This document shows positions 25,399 to 32,122 of a stretch of 32,122 bases of DNA, one piece after another. Where the stretch lies: contig DEWM01000006.1 in assembly GCA_002363635.1 (NCBI GenBank), positions 1-32,122 on the forward strand. The letters run 5' to 3'. How positions within the stretch are numbered: the stretch's first letter is position 1; every line of letters begins with the position of its first letter. The stretch is from Caryophanales bacterium UBA3210. Its GTDB lineage: Bacteria; Bacillota_I; Bacilli_A; RFN20; CAG-449. The position numbers and the translations under genes are program-made. The notes beneath the pieces are model-generated. The model was given only the letters and a program-made list of their open reading frames with translations. It made no database searches and was not told where the DNA came from.

Positions 25399-25616
25399 TT
25401 TATACCCCAATCATAAAAGGTCATAATAATCCTTTATATCATAATAGTCATTTAAACTTCGTATTAATTATATATAATTAAAGGCATCATTACAACTTTA
25501 ATAACGAAAAGCAAAATTTAAATTAAGAATAATGGCTATTAATATTCATATTTATGAGAATATGTTTAGTATTGATATATATATATAAATAAAAATATTA
25601 AAAAAATATTATATAT

Positions 25617-25645
25617 TTGAAACTAGCACTTATAAATGTTACGAT
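25617..25645 (+). promoter_or_regulatory. Promoter candidate for the plus-strand ligase-like gene
   Basis: TTGAAA (25617-25622), 17-base spacer, TACGAT (25640-25645). It predicts a transcript starting near 25652. The 250-base region 25399-25660 must also hold the divergent promoter for the polysaccharide operon, but I see no clear hexamer pair for it (a TATGAT lies at about 25437 on the reverse strand). Confidence 0.45.
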
Positions 25646-25686
25646 AATTAAGTCATATTGTGGAAAGATTATATAAAATAAAAATC

Positions 25687-27204
25687 ATGGAAAAATTATT
25701 AAATAAATATAAAATATTAAATAAAATAAATAATTTTATTAATTCTTATTACTATTTAATAGTAATAGGACTATTTGCAATTTTATCTAATATTTTATCA
25801 TTAGAATTATATTATTTTGCATTTCTAGCCTTATCAGGAATGTGGATATTTAGTTTTAATGAAGATGTAAGAAGTGCTATACCATTAATTATTGTTCTTA
25901 CAATGGGTATATCTACTAAAAATAGTTTACTAGAAAGAGGAGAAAGAGTAGGAATCTTCTCATCTCCTATATTCTATGGAGCAGTAATTATTACCGCTTT
26001 TATCTTAAGTGGAATAATTATTTATAATTTCATCCATTATAAAAAATGGCAAAAGAAATATCATAAAGTATATATAGGAGTAATTCCTCTAATATTTATG
26101 ATTATTACCTGGATGTTCTCAGGTATAGGTTCTATATATTGGAGAATTAATTCAATATATTTCTGTACTCTACAATTATTACAAGTAATAGCCTTAAGCA
26201 TATTAATGGCATGTATCTCTACAAATAACAAAAAAGACAATCTCAAATATTTAGCGTATTCCACTATTAGTGCAGGAATCATTACCTTAGTAGAACTCTT
26301 CTACTTAATAGGAAACTTCTATTTAGAAAATGGAGTAATGATTGCCAAATACCAGATAAGAATGGGTTGGGCAGTACAAAACTTCCTTGCAACATATTTT
26401 GTCTTCCCTATTCCTTTCTTATATTACATCTTTGTTACATCTAAAAAAGATTATGAAAAACTCATAATGATAGGACTAGGCATTCTTATGTGCTTTGGAT
26501 GTGTCATTACAGGTAGTAGGTCCAATTTATTAACATTAGGATTTATCGCAGTAATTATCTTTGTTCACTGGTTAACATCATATAAGCATTCATTAAGAAC
26601 ATATTCATTTATAGTACTAGGATGTTTACTAGGATTAACTTATGTAAAATACACTATACACGTTCCACATTCACCTATATATGAAATCTTACAATTTGGA
26701 TTTAAATTAAATGGACGTGAAGCTTTAAATAATTTTGCTCATCAACCAACAATTGCCTCGCCTACTTATCCTCTACCAGGAGCACCAGTAGAAGAAGGTA
26801 CTAGAGTTTACAATTATTTCTTTGGACTAGGTTGGTTCTCATACGATTTAGCGCATGTAGAAGGTGTCTATCCAATTGATAATTTTGCAATTAACCCAAG
26901 ATTACTTGCCCATAATATTTATAACGAAATCGTCTGTATTACAGGTATTATTGGTACAATTGGATTCTTAGTCTTTATGGGTAGTATTATTTATTACGTC
27001 ATTAAAGATTACCAAAAAGAAAAATTATTATTCTTATTACTATTCGCGGCATTAATTGTCGATACCATCTTTGATAACTTCTTCTTCAATGTAGAATATC
27101 AAAGACAATATGTAATCTGGTTAATCTTCTTAATTAGTATGACAGGTAATAATAAGGATTTAAAAGAAGGATTAAATAGTCTTAAGCAGTCTACTCTATT
27201 CTAG
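25687..27204 (+). CDS. O-antigen ligase/polymerase-like membrane protein
   Basis: 505 aa from the ATG at 25687 (a GTG at 25660 would add nine residues; neither has a good Shine-Dalgarno). About 11 membrane segments, with an outer loop of about 90 residues (roughly 335-420) that contains LARE/NFAHQPTIASPTYPLPGAP and ends near LLAHNIYNEIVCITGIIG. The inner CVITGSRSNLLTLGFIAVI motif is the standard signature of the Wzy_C / O-antigen ligase family (GSRSxxL). In Gram-positive organisms such proteins polymerise or attach glycans. It is the only gene of the locus on the plus strand, so it is probably regulated apart from the operon. Confidence 0.78.
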   Translation: MEKLLNKYKILNKINNFINSYYYLIVIGLFAILSNILSLELYYFAFLALSGMWIFSFNEDVRSAIPLIIVLTMGISTKNSLLERGERVGIFSSPIFYGAVIITAFILSGIIIYNFIHYKKWQKKYHKVYIGVIPLIFMIITWMFSGIGSIYWRINSIYFCTLQLLQVIALSILMACISTNNKKDNLKYLAYSTISAGIITLVELFYLIGNFYLENGVMIAKYQIRMGWAVQNFLATYFVFPIPFLYYIFVTSKKDYEKLIMIGLGILMCFGCVITGSRSNLLTLGFIAVIIFVHWLTSYKHSLRTYSFIVLGCLLGLTYVKYTIHVPHSPIYEILQFGFKLNGREALNNFAHQPTIASPTYPLPGAPVEEGTRVYNYFFGLGWFSYDLAHVEGVYPIDNFAINPRLLAHNIYNEIVCITGIIGTIGFLVFMGSIIYYVIKDYQKEKLLFLLLFAALIVDTIFDNFFFNVEYQRQYVIWLIFLISMTGNNKDLKEGLNSLKQSTLF

Positions 27205-27219
27205 AGAGATTGCTTTTTT
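27184..27219 (+). terminator. Terminator of the plus-strand ligase-like gene
   Basis: AAGCAGTCTACTCT pairs with AGAGAGATTGCTT (one G-U pair, one bulge), followed by TTTTTT. The stop codon lies in the hairpin. Confidence 0.75.
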
Positions 27220-27285
27220 AATGCAGTAATCTTACGACAGAACATATTTCTCTTTGGTATATTTTTTACATCTAAATAAAACTAT

Positions 27286-27313
27286 AAAAAAGATAGGCAT
27301 TTTGTTGCCTACC
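27286..27313 (-). terminator. Terminator of the collagen-like/DUF6273 gene
   Basis: Reverse strand GGTAGGCA (27306-27313) and TGCCTATC (27292-27299) pair around a six-base loop, followed by six T (27286-27291). Confidence 0.65.
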
Positions 27314-27357
27314 CTATAGGTGCCATAGCATTTATTTTTAGCTTGACCCTACAATAC

Positions 27358-27425
27358 CCTAAAATTATTTATAGAGCAAATTTTTTGGTTAGTTCGACTA
27401 TGTAAAATCCTAAAATTATTTATAG
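27358..27425. repeat. Pair of 17-bp direct repeats
   Basis: CCTAAAATTATTTATAG occurs at 27358-27374 and 27409-27425, period 51, with weaker similarity for 13 bases upstream of each (GAC..T..AA). Only two copies, in the 279-base gap 27205-27483, which otherwise contains only the two terminators. Confidence 0.6.
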
Positions 27426-27483
27426 CGCCATTAAATATCCATAAGTTTTCATTTAAAAGTCATAAGAATCTTTTTTTATGCAT

Positions 27484-29020
27484 TTATTTGTTATTAGGAT
27501 TAACTATAATAGTAGGAACTATACCCGCAGCATATTCCGCATCAGTAATTCCTACCTCATCATCAATATAGGAAGCTGTTGTAATATTATCATCTTTCTG
27601 TACAAAATATCTAAGTGTATCATAATTCTTAAAATATGAAAGAGCTTGCCAATAGGCTAAACCACTTGTTTCATCTTTTCTCTCTTTACCAGACTTTTTT
27701 AAAAATAAGAAATCACTGTAATTTAATAAAGATACTTTGTCTTTGTTATCATTTTCTACTAACAATGTATCATCTGTAAAAGCTTGGCCTATAAAAGATT
27801 CGTCCCCTCCTACATTATATGGATTGATTCCATTCAAATAGTTTCTAATACTATGTTCCTTATAATTTTTTGTTTCCATATTAAATTTCATATAACCAAG
27901 AATATATTTAGAGCAAAGTTTATAACCACTTGCAGAACTCTCTATTAATTGCCATTGAATTGGTTCTACTTTAAAATACTGATTTTTAAATTTATAATAT
28001 TTTTCATTGTCTAAATGATAATAACCTCTCTCATCAATATTTTTAGTTGCATTTAACTTTTCTTTTATAAAGTTAGATGTAACTCTAGTTTGAGGATATT
28101 CACCTGATTTGTTTCTATCTAAGCTAAGATATTGAGCAGTTACAGTCATATCTTGAGTAATGTTAGATATATCTTTATCCCATCCTATAAATATATTAAC
28201 CTTATCACTTGTATAACTATAAGGTTCATCTTTATCATATTTTGCTGCTGTATTTGCTTCTACATACTTTTCTTGCAAGATACTACCATCAACATCTTTA
28301 AAAGTTACTTTATACGATTCTCTTGAAGAAGCTTCATACTTAGCATAAACAATAGTAGGTTCTGTAATATTATCTAATGATTTATCCCATCCATTAAATT
28401 TATAATCATATTTTTCATCACTTTCTCTACTAGGATCTTTTCCATTATAAGTTACATTAGAACCCTTTATTACAAATTGTTCATCAAGTTTAGTAACACC
28501 ATAATGATTATAGAAAACAACTGGTATATATGTTACTCCATCCTTACCATGTTTACCATTTAATCCAATTGCTCTAATGTCTGTCTTCTTTCCATCAATT
28601 TCCCAATATCCATCTTTATTAATTTTTACTACTGGTGTATGGCCATCTTTCCCTACTACACCTTGAATTCCTTGAGATCCTTTTTCACCATTAACTCCAT
28701 TAGTTACTATAAATCTAGATGTTGTGTTATCAGAATAATGTATTGTATAAACATCTTTTTGGCCTTTCTTTTCTGGGCCTGTAATTTCTGTAATTGAACG
28801 AGCATCTTTACCGTTAATGCCATCTTTGCCAGCCTCACCTTTTGCAGCAATTTTAGTATCTTTATTATTTACATACCAATTGCCATTAGTACCTATATAA
28901 GGAATGTTGGATTGTATTCCATTGCCTATTACATATGCTGTTCCAACTCCGAATACACTTAATCCTACTACAAATGTAATCTGTTGCCATCAATATTTTT
29001 ATTTTTAACTTTTTGTCCAT
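27484..29020 (-). pseudogene. Collagen-like / InlB-repeat / DUF6273 surface protein with frameshifted signal peptide
   Basis: A full-length gene can be read from the ATG at 29020 (behind AAGAAGG) to the stop at 27484, but a one-base frameshift at about 28981-28993 separates the start MDKKLKIKILMAT from the rest of the signal segment ITFVVGLSVFGVGTAYVIG. After it come collagen-like Gly-x-y stretches (GKDGINGKDA, GEKGSQGIQGVVGKDG), two InlB-type beta repeats (YKFNGWDKSLDNITEP; VNIFIGWDKDISNITQ) and a C-terminal DUF6273-like domain (GEYPQT, EPIQWQLIE, SIRNYLNG, IGQAFTDD, KVSLLNYSDF). Intact length would be about 511 aa. No start codon other than a TTG at 28278 exists in the long frame, so a disrupted gene is the best reading; a base error is possible. 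Confidence 0.72.
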
Positions 29021-29057
29021 CAAAAATTTACCTTCTTTCTAAATAGAGTACTCTATA

Positions 29058-29063
29058 ATCATA
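29058..29063 (-). promoter_or_regulatory. Possible -10 box of the collagen-like surface gene
   Basis: TATGAT on the reverse strand about 38 bases upstream of the ATG at 29020, next to a small palindrome AGAGTACTCT (29045-29054). No convincing -35 at 16-18 bases. Confidence 0.25.
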
Positions 29064-29255
29064 ATTCGAAATTTAATTAAAGAAGTAAAGCACTAAAATA
29101 GAGCACTATATTCTTTCAGCATTTTTCGATTACGAGTTCGACAACAAGAATGAGTGCACATTAATGCTCTCTAATATCTTTAGATGATATCGGTATATCT
29201 ATACTTTTTGAATCGCATCAAACATTTTATGTCTATAATTTAAAAGAAGAATCAC

Positions 29256-29858
29256 TTACTGACTCTCCTTAATATTTTCTATTATTATATCTAATCCTTC
29301 AGCCTCTATATTCTTAACAGATACAGAGATAATATAATTATCATATTGAGTACAATAATTATAATATACTGATTCTTCATAAAATACCTTTCCAGTGGAT
29401 ACTGGTATATCTTTAATATTATAAGATAGTCCCCTACCATCAGCTTTACCTAAAGCTTCTTTTAATGTCCAAGATTTATAAAAATCAAATGAAGATTTGA
29501 TTTTTAATAATTGTTCATCATTAAAAGAATATTTAAGAGCCTTTTCTCTAATCTCATTAATTTCTTCTATATCAATACCACATTCATCTTTATAAGAGAT
29601 AAAAGCAATATAAGATGAAGAATGAGAAACATTAAAATAACAATCATCTTTATATGGCTTATGATATTTATTAAATCTAAGAGGAGAAGATGAAGTATAT
29701 TTATTAATTAAATATCCCGCACCTAATGATCTAAGATAATCTTCTCTATGAACATATTTATTAGCGCTAATAAAACGTTCTTTATCTAATGTAGATAAGA
29801 TATATTTTTCATGTTCTTCTACTTCTTTAATATTTAATAATCTAATTAATATATTCAT
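29256..29858 (-). CDS. Sfp-type 4'-phosphopantetheinyl transferase
   Basis: 200 aa. Transfers the phosphopantetheine arm of coenzyme A to a serine of carrier proteins. Conserved motifs are FNVSHSSSYIAF (75-86), the metal-binding GIDIEEI with Asp96 and Glu98, and FYKSWTLKEALGKADGRGL (126-144) with Glu134. The length is slightly short for Sfp (about 224) but the core is complete. No NRPS, PKS or carrier-protein gene is in the window, so it may serve fatty-acid ACP or a carrier elsewhere, or replace AcpS. Confidence 0.9.
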   Translation of the reverse strand: MNILIRLLNIKEVEEHEKYILSTLDKERFISANKYVHREDYLRSLGAGYLINKYTSSSPLRFNKYHKPYKDDCYFNVSHSSSYIAFISYKDECGIDIEEINEIREKALKYSFNDEQLLKIKSSFDFYKSWTLKEALGKADGRGLSYNIKDIPVSTGKVFYEESVYYNYCTQYDNYIISVSVKNIEAEGLDIIIENIKESQ

Positions 29859-29884
29859 TATTTATAAATCCTTATATATATTAT

Positions 29885-29920
29885 AAAGAAAAAGATTAAA
29901 TAGTTAACCTACTTAATCTT
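29885..29920 (-). terminator. Terminator between the IS element and the PPTase gene
   Basis: AAGATTAA (29892-29899) pairs with TTAATCTT (29913-29920), extended by GTAG/CTAT. On the reverse strand it is followed by TTTTTCTT. Confidence 0.6.
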
Positions 29921-30014
29921 AAAAATATTTATTAGATAGATGTAGATAATGTACTTTATTTAATTATGCATCCAAATTAGTCAATTATACTTTACACGAA
30001 ATTCAAGTCTTTTA

Positions 30015-30170
30015 TTGAACCTCTCATGATTTAAATCATAAGATTCTCACTTCATAGTCCTCTGGACCAATTGGCCTCTTACATGGACTCCATGAGCGTA
30101 AATTCCGGTAGTCCCTACCGTACTATTTATTTTTAATTATGGGCTAACCCATAATTTAAAATATTGATTG
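30015..30170 (-). ncRNA. Predicted omega RNA (reRNA) of TnpB, 5' end uncertain
   Basis: Reverse-strand RNA following and overlapping the tnpB end. Ordered hairpins: CGGTA/TACCG (30106-30120), CATGGA/TCCATG (30082-30094), a GGCCAATTGG palindrome, then GAAGTGAGAATC and a long stem CTTATGAT/ATCATGAG (30023-30042), ending AGGTTCAA. This order and the terminal GGTTCAA are what is seen in IS605/IS1341 reRNA scaffolds. The guide would be the flanking DNA just beyond 30015. The RNA start within tnpB is not visible. Confidence 0.7.
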
Positions 30171-31215
30171 CAGCATTATAGTCTCTATCTATAATTAGTT
30201 TGCAGTGAGGGCATCTATAAGTTTCACTTTTGCCTACCTTATAGGTTTTCCCACAGTTACTGCAGGTTTGACTAGATGGATAATACCTTTCTATCTTCTT
30301 TAATTCTTTTCCATAGCACTCACATTTATACTTAAGTAAAGTCGTTATTTGGCCTAAGGAGGATAGAAGCATTTTTCTTTTATGGATTTTTAGTTTTTGT
30401 TTTTTTATTAAATCTTTAATATCTAAATCCTCCATATATATTACATCATATTTTTCAACTATGGCTTTCGTTGCTTTATGAATGGTGTCTAACATGTAAT
30501 TATCCTTATATTGATATACCTTAGCCAATTTCTTTCTTTGCTTATTATAATTCTTAGAATGCAATTCACATCTAGACAATCTTCTTTGTTCTTTTCTTAT
30601 TTTATTATTTATTCTATCTATATCTAAATCAGAAATATAGGTGTTTCCATCACTTGTTGTAATTAGTTTTCTTACTCCAAGATCAATTCCAACACTATTT
30701 CCTGTTTTAGGAAGCATCATTTCTTCACATTCATAAATTATAGATGCTTCATAGATTCCACTTTTTAATAATTTTATCGTTACACTTATTATTTTATTCT
30801 TTTGAATGTCTTTACCATATTTACATTTAACATTTCCTAATTTAGGAAGCTTAATACTATTCTCATATAGTACAATATTATTATTTGTAAAATTTGTTCT
30901 ATAAGATTGTTCATTATGCTTTTTCTTAAATACTGGTTCATTAGTTCTTTTAGAAAAGAAATTTGCATATGCTGTTGCTAAATTCCTTAAAGAATTTTGC
31001 AATGCGAATTTATCCGCATTCTTTAAAAAGCTTGTAGAATCACTATTCTTTAAATCCGTTAATATCTTACTCCAATTCGTATATTTATAATCTTTCGTTC
31101 TTTTGGAGTAGTCTAAAAAATAATTATATACAAATCTTGCATGGCCAAAAATTATATTTAAAAGTGATATTTGATTCTTATTTGGATACAATCTTATCTT
31201 TAAGCCTTTTTCCAT
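30133..31215 (-). CDS. tnpB: TnpB RNA-guided nuclease
   Basis: 360 aa from the ATG at 31215, with GAGG very close before it (a GTG at 31224 is possible; residue numbers below count from it). RuvC-like catalytic residues: Asp181 (GIDLGVRKL), Glu265 (YMEDLDIKDL) and Asp348 (RDYNAAINI). Zinc ribbon Cys321-xx-Cys324 and Cys338-xx-Cys341. N-terminal GLKIRLYPNKNQ with HARFVYNYFL and the OTU-type wedge/REC core fit IS605 TnpB. All key residues are present. TnpB uses the omega RNA to cut DNA beside a short target-adjacent motif and so helps retention of the element. Overlaps tnpA by about 38 bases. Confidence 0.93.
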   Translation of the reverse strand: MEKGLKIRLYPNKNQISLLNIIFGHARFVYNYFLDYSKRTKDYKYTNWSKILTDLKNSDSTSFLKNADKFALQNSLRNLATAYANFFSKRTNEPVFKKKHNEQSYRTNFTNNNIVLYENSIKLPKLGNVKCKYGKDIQKNKIISVTIKLLKSGIYEASIIYECEEMMLPKTGNSVGIDLGVRKLITTSDGNTYISDLDIDRINNKIRKEQRRLSRCELHSKNYNKQRKKLAKVYQYKDNYMLDTIHKATKAIVEKYDVIYMEDLDIKDLIKKQKLKIHKRKMLLSSLGQITTLLKYKCECYGKELKKIERYYPSSQTCSNCGKTYKVGKSETYRCPHCKLIIDRDYNAAINILNYGLAHN

Positions 31216-31609
31216 CTTCCTCACCTTGATTTTGTATATATTTTTTTATATTATCCATAACATTATCACTAGTAGTAGCTATATAGTAAGATGGACTCCA
31301 TATATGTCCTTCATATAGCACCTTAGATAATTTATCCTTATGCTTACTATTTAATAATCTTGCAGATACACCCTTTAATGTTTTCATCACTACAGGTATA
31401 GAATCCTGTGGTGATAATCCTAATAACAGATGAACATGGTCTTTATCTACATTGATTTCAACAAGATCATAATTATTGTTTTTACATATATTCGTAATAA
31501 TATCTATAAAATCTATTTTAATATCGTCAACTAAAATTTCATGTCTATATTTTACACACCAAACAATATGATAATATAGATCATATACATATCCTCTACC
31601 ATGCTTCAT
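31178..31609 (-). CDS. tnpA: TnpA Y1 HUH transposase, IS200/IS605 family
   Basis: 143 aa. The HUH motif is His58-Val-His60 (DKDHVHLLLGLSP) and the nucleophile is Tyr124 (NIKKYIQNQG). The N-terminal YVYDLYYHIVWCVKYRHEIL and the GHIWSPSYYIATTSD region complete the family pattern. It cuts and joins single-stranded element ends at subterminal hairpins. Full length and intact. Confidence 0.93.
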   Translation of the reverse strand: MKHGRGYVYDLYYHIVWCVKYRHEILVDDIKIDFIDIITNICKNNNYDLVEINVDKDHVHLLLGLSPQDSIPVVMKTLKGVSARLLNSKHKDKLSKVLYEGHIWSPSYYIATTSDNVMDNIKKYIQNQGEEDGKRLKDKIVSK

Positions 31610-31752
31610 AACTATATTTCTCTAATATTATTATACAATATTTTATGACATATGCATAGTAAAAATATATAGTTATATACAAAGTATATAATTTCGAGAA
31701 AATTTGATTACATATGCATACTTTTTATACACTATTTTAGGAAAATGACGTT

Positions 31753-31799
31753 AAAAAAAAGAGCCTTACTCACAAATAAATTAATGAGTGTGCGGCTCT
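31753..31799 (-). terminator. Strong intrinsic terminator
   Basis: Outer stem AGAGCC (31760-31765) with GGCTCT (31794-31799) and inner stem ACTCA/TGAGT (31768-31772 with 31785-31789), followed on the reverse strand by eight T. It would end a minus-strand transcript coming from beyond 31.8 kb. Confidence 0.7.
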
Positions 31800-32122
31800 A
31801 ATTTATCAAAAACTTTACACCTTTTTAGGTTCATTACAATTAGCATTAAGTTAAGGCGCATAAGTTGGTTTTGTTAAATTCATTACCTCTTAAATGCATT
31901 TTATGTTCGTGTCGAGTGTCTCTGCATTTTCCTAGTCAAATTGATATTTTATAATTCAGAAAACATATCAACACTCTGTATATTCTGAATTTTTTGTATT
32001 TTTACAGTTTTTTCCGATTAAATTAAGGCACAAAATCAATTATAGGTTGTCCATTTTTTGATTTTTATCTAATTTTTAGACAGTTTATAACGTCATGTTA
32101 TATCTTAGTTATACTAGTTTAA
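31800..32122. other. Non-coding or degenerate region
   Basis: No reading frame longer than about 30 codons looks real. A short reverse-strand stretch (DTRHEHKMHLRGNEFNKTNL) may be coding debris but has no start or recognisable family. The only clear elements are the hairpins listed. Confidence 0.5.
31953..31996 (+). terminator. Forward-strand terminator at the right edge
   Basis: AATTCAGAA (31953-31961) and TTCTGAATT (31983-31991), a perfect 9-bp stem with a 21-base loop, followed by TTTT and G then TATTTTT. No plus-strand gene precedes it in this window. Confidence 0.55.

Larger units (their letters stand above)
30015..31730 (-). mobile_element. IS200/IS605-family element (tnpA + tnpB), right end defined, left end approximate
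   Basis: tnpA and tnpB overlap and are transcribed leftwards. The right end is recognisable as the omega-RNA-like hairpin followed by GGTTCAA on the reverse strand, which places the boundary at 30015. The left end is less clear: upstream of tnpA there is a pair of 11-bp direct repeats ACATATGCATA (31648-31658 and 31710-31720) and a small hairpin, so the tip is expected near 31720-31740. No target duplication is expected for this family. Both enzymes keep their catalytic residues, so the element may be active. Confidence 0.8.

Noticed and set aside
27358..27425. CRISPR-like repeat
   Set aside because: Only two copies, period 51, no further units and no cas genes in the window.
31850..31950. 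Transposase C-terminal remnant
   Set aside because: A short reverse-strand stretch looks protein-like, but it is under 30 codons, has no start and matches no family I can name.

Overview
The window is very AT-rich, with classical Shine-Dalgarno sites (AGGAGG-type), TTGACA/TATAAT-type promoters and hairpin-plus-T-run terminators. Together with gpsA, a Wzx/Wzy-type polysaccharide locus, InlB-type repeats and a DUF6273-type surface protein, this points to a low-GC Gram-positive bacterium (Bacillota or a close relative, possibly a gut commensal). The genus cannot be fixed from this sequence. Nearly every gene lies on the minus strand.

Layout, left to right. (1) 1-5.0 kb is an accessory block: the N-terminal part of a Fic-family protein cut by the window edge, an AbiEi/AbiEii type IV toxin-antitoxin pair behind a consensus promoter, a possible tiny membrane ORF, the housekeeping gene gpsA, and a HigB-like toxin followed by a HigA-ImmA/IrrE antitoxin gene split by a one-base frameshift. 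(2) 5.2-9.9 kb is one large lipoprotein gene with an InlB-like repeat, a long right-handed beta-helix and a C-terminal domain that looks like a degenerate phospholipase-D fold. A 17-bp direct repeat flanks it. (3) 10.0-11.4 kb holds a PIN-like protein and a HEPN-like gene decayed by several frameshifts. (4) 11.4-25.4 kb is a surface-polysaccharide operon transcribed from 25.4 kb downwards: initiating sugar-phosphate transferase, PssD/PssE-type (Alg14/Alg13-like) glycosyltransferase pair, Wzy polymerase, two glycosyltransferases, then a CDP-sugar pathway (rfbF, rfbG, a ThDP enzyme like YerE, an SDR reductase, a HAD phosphatase, a KDPG-aldolase-like protein, rfbH) and the Wzx flippase. (5) 25.6-27.2 kb is a plus-strand O-antigen ligase/polymerase-like membrane protein, the only convincing plus-strand gene. 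(6) 27.5-29.0 kb is a collagen-like/InlB-repeat/DUF6273 surface protein with a frameshift in its signal peptide, and 29.3-29.9 kb is an Sfp-type phosphopantetheinyl transferase. (7) 30.0-31.7 kb is an apparently intact IS200/IS605 element (tnpA, tnpB) with a well-defined right end and a predicted omega/reRNA. (8) 31.7-32.1 kb is non-coding as far as can be seen, with two strong hairpin terminators.

How the genes fit together. The polysaccharide operon contains the first enzymes of the CDP-3,6-dideoxyhexose route: RfbF makes CDP-glucose, RfbG makes the 4-keto-6-deoxy sugar, and RfbH removes the C3 hydroxyl. The acetolactate-synthase-like enzyme and SDR that sit between them match the logic of yersiniose synthesis, in which a two-carbon unit from pyruvate is added to C4 and then reduced. 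The usual E3 reductase partner of RfbH is absent, and a HAD phosphatase plus a KDPG-type aldolase sit inside the same gene string. This makes an unusual branched or further modified sugar the main candidate for undescribed chemistry here. The second candidate is the beta-helix/PLD-like lipoprotein.
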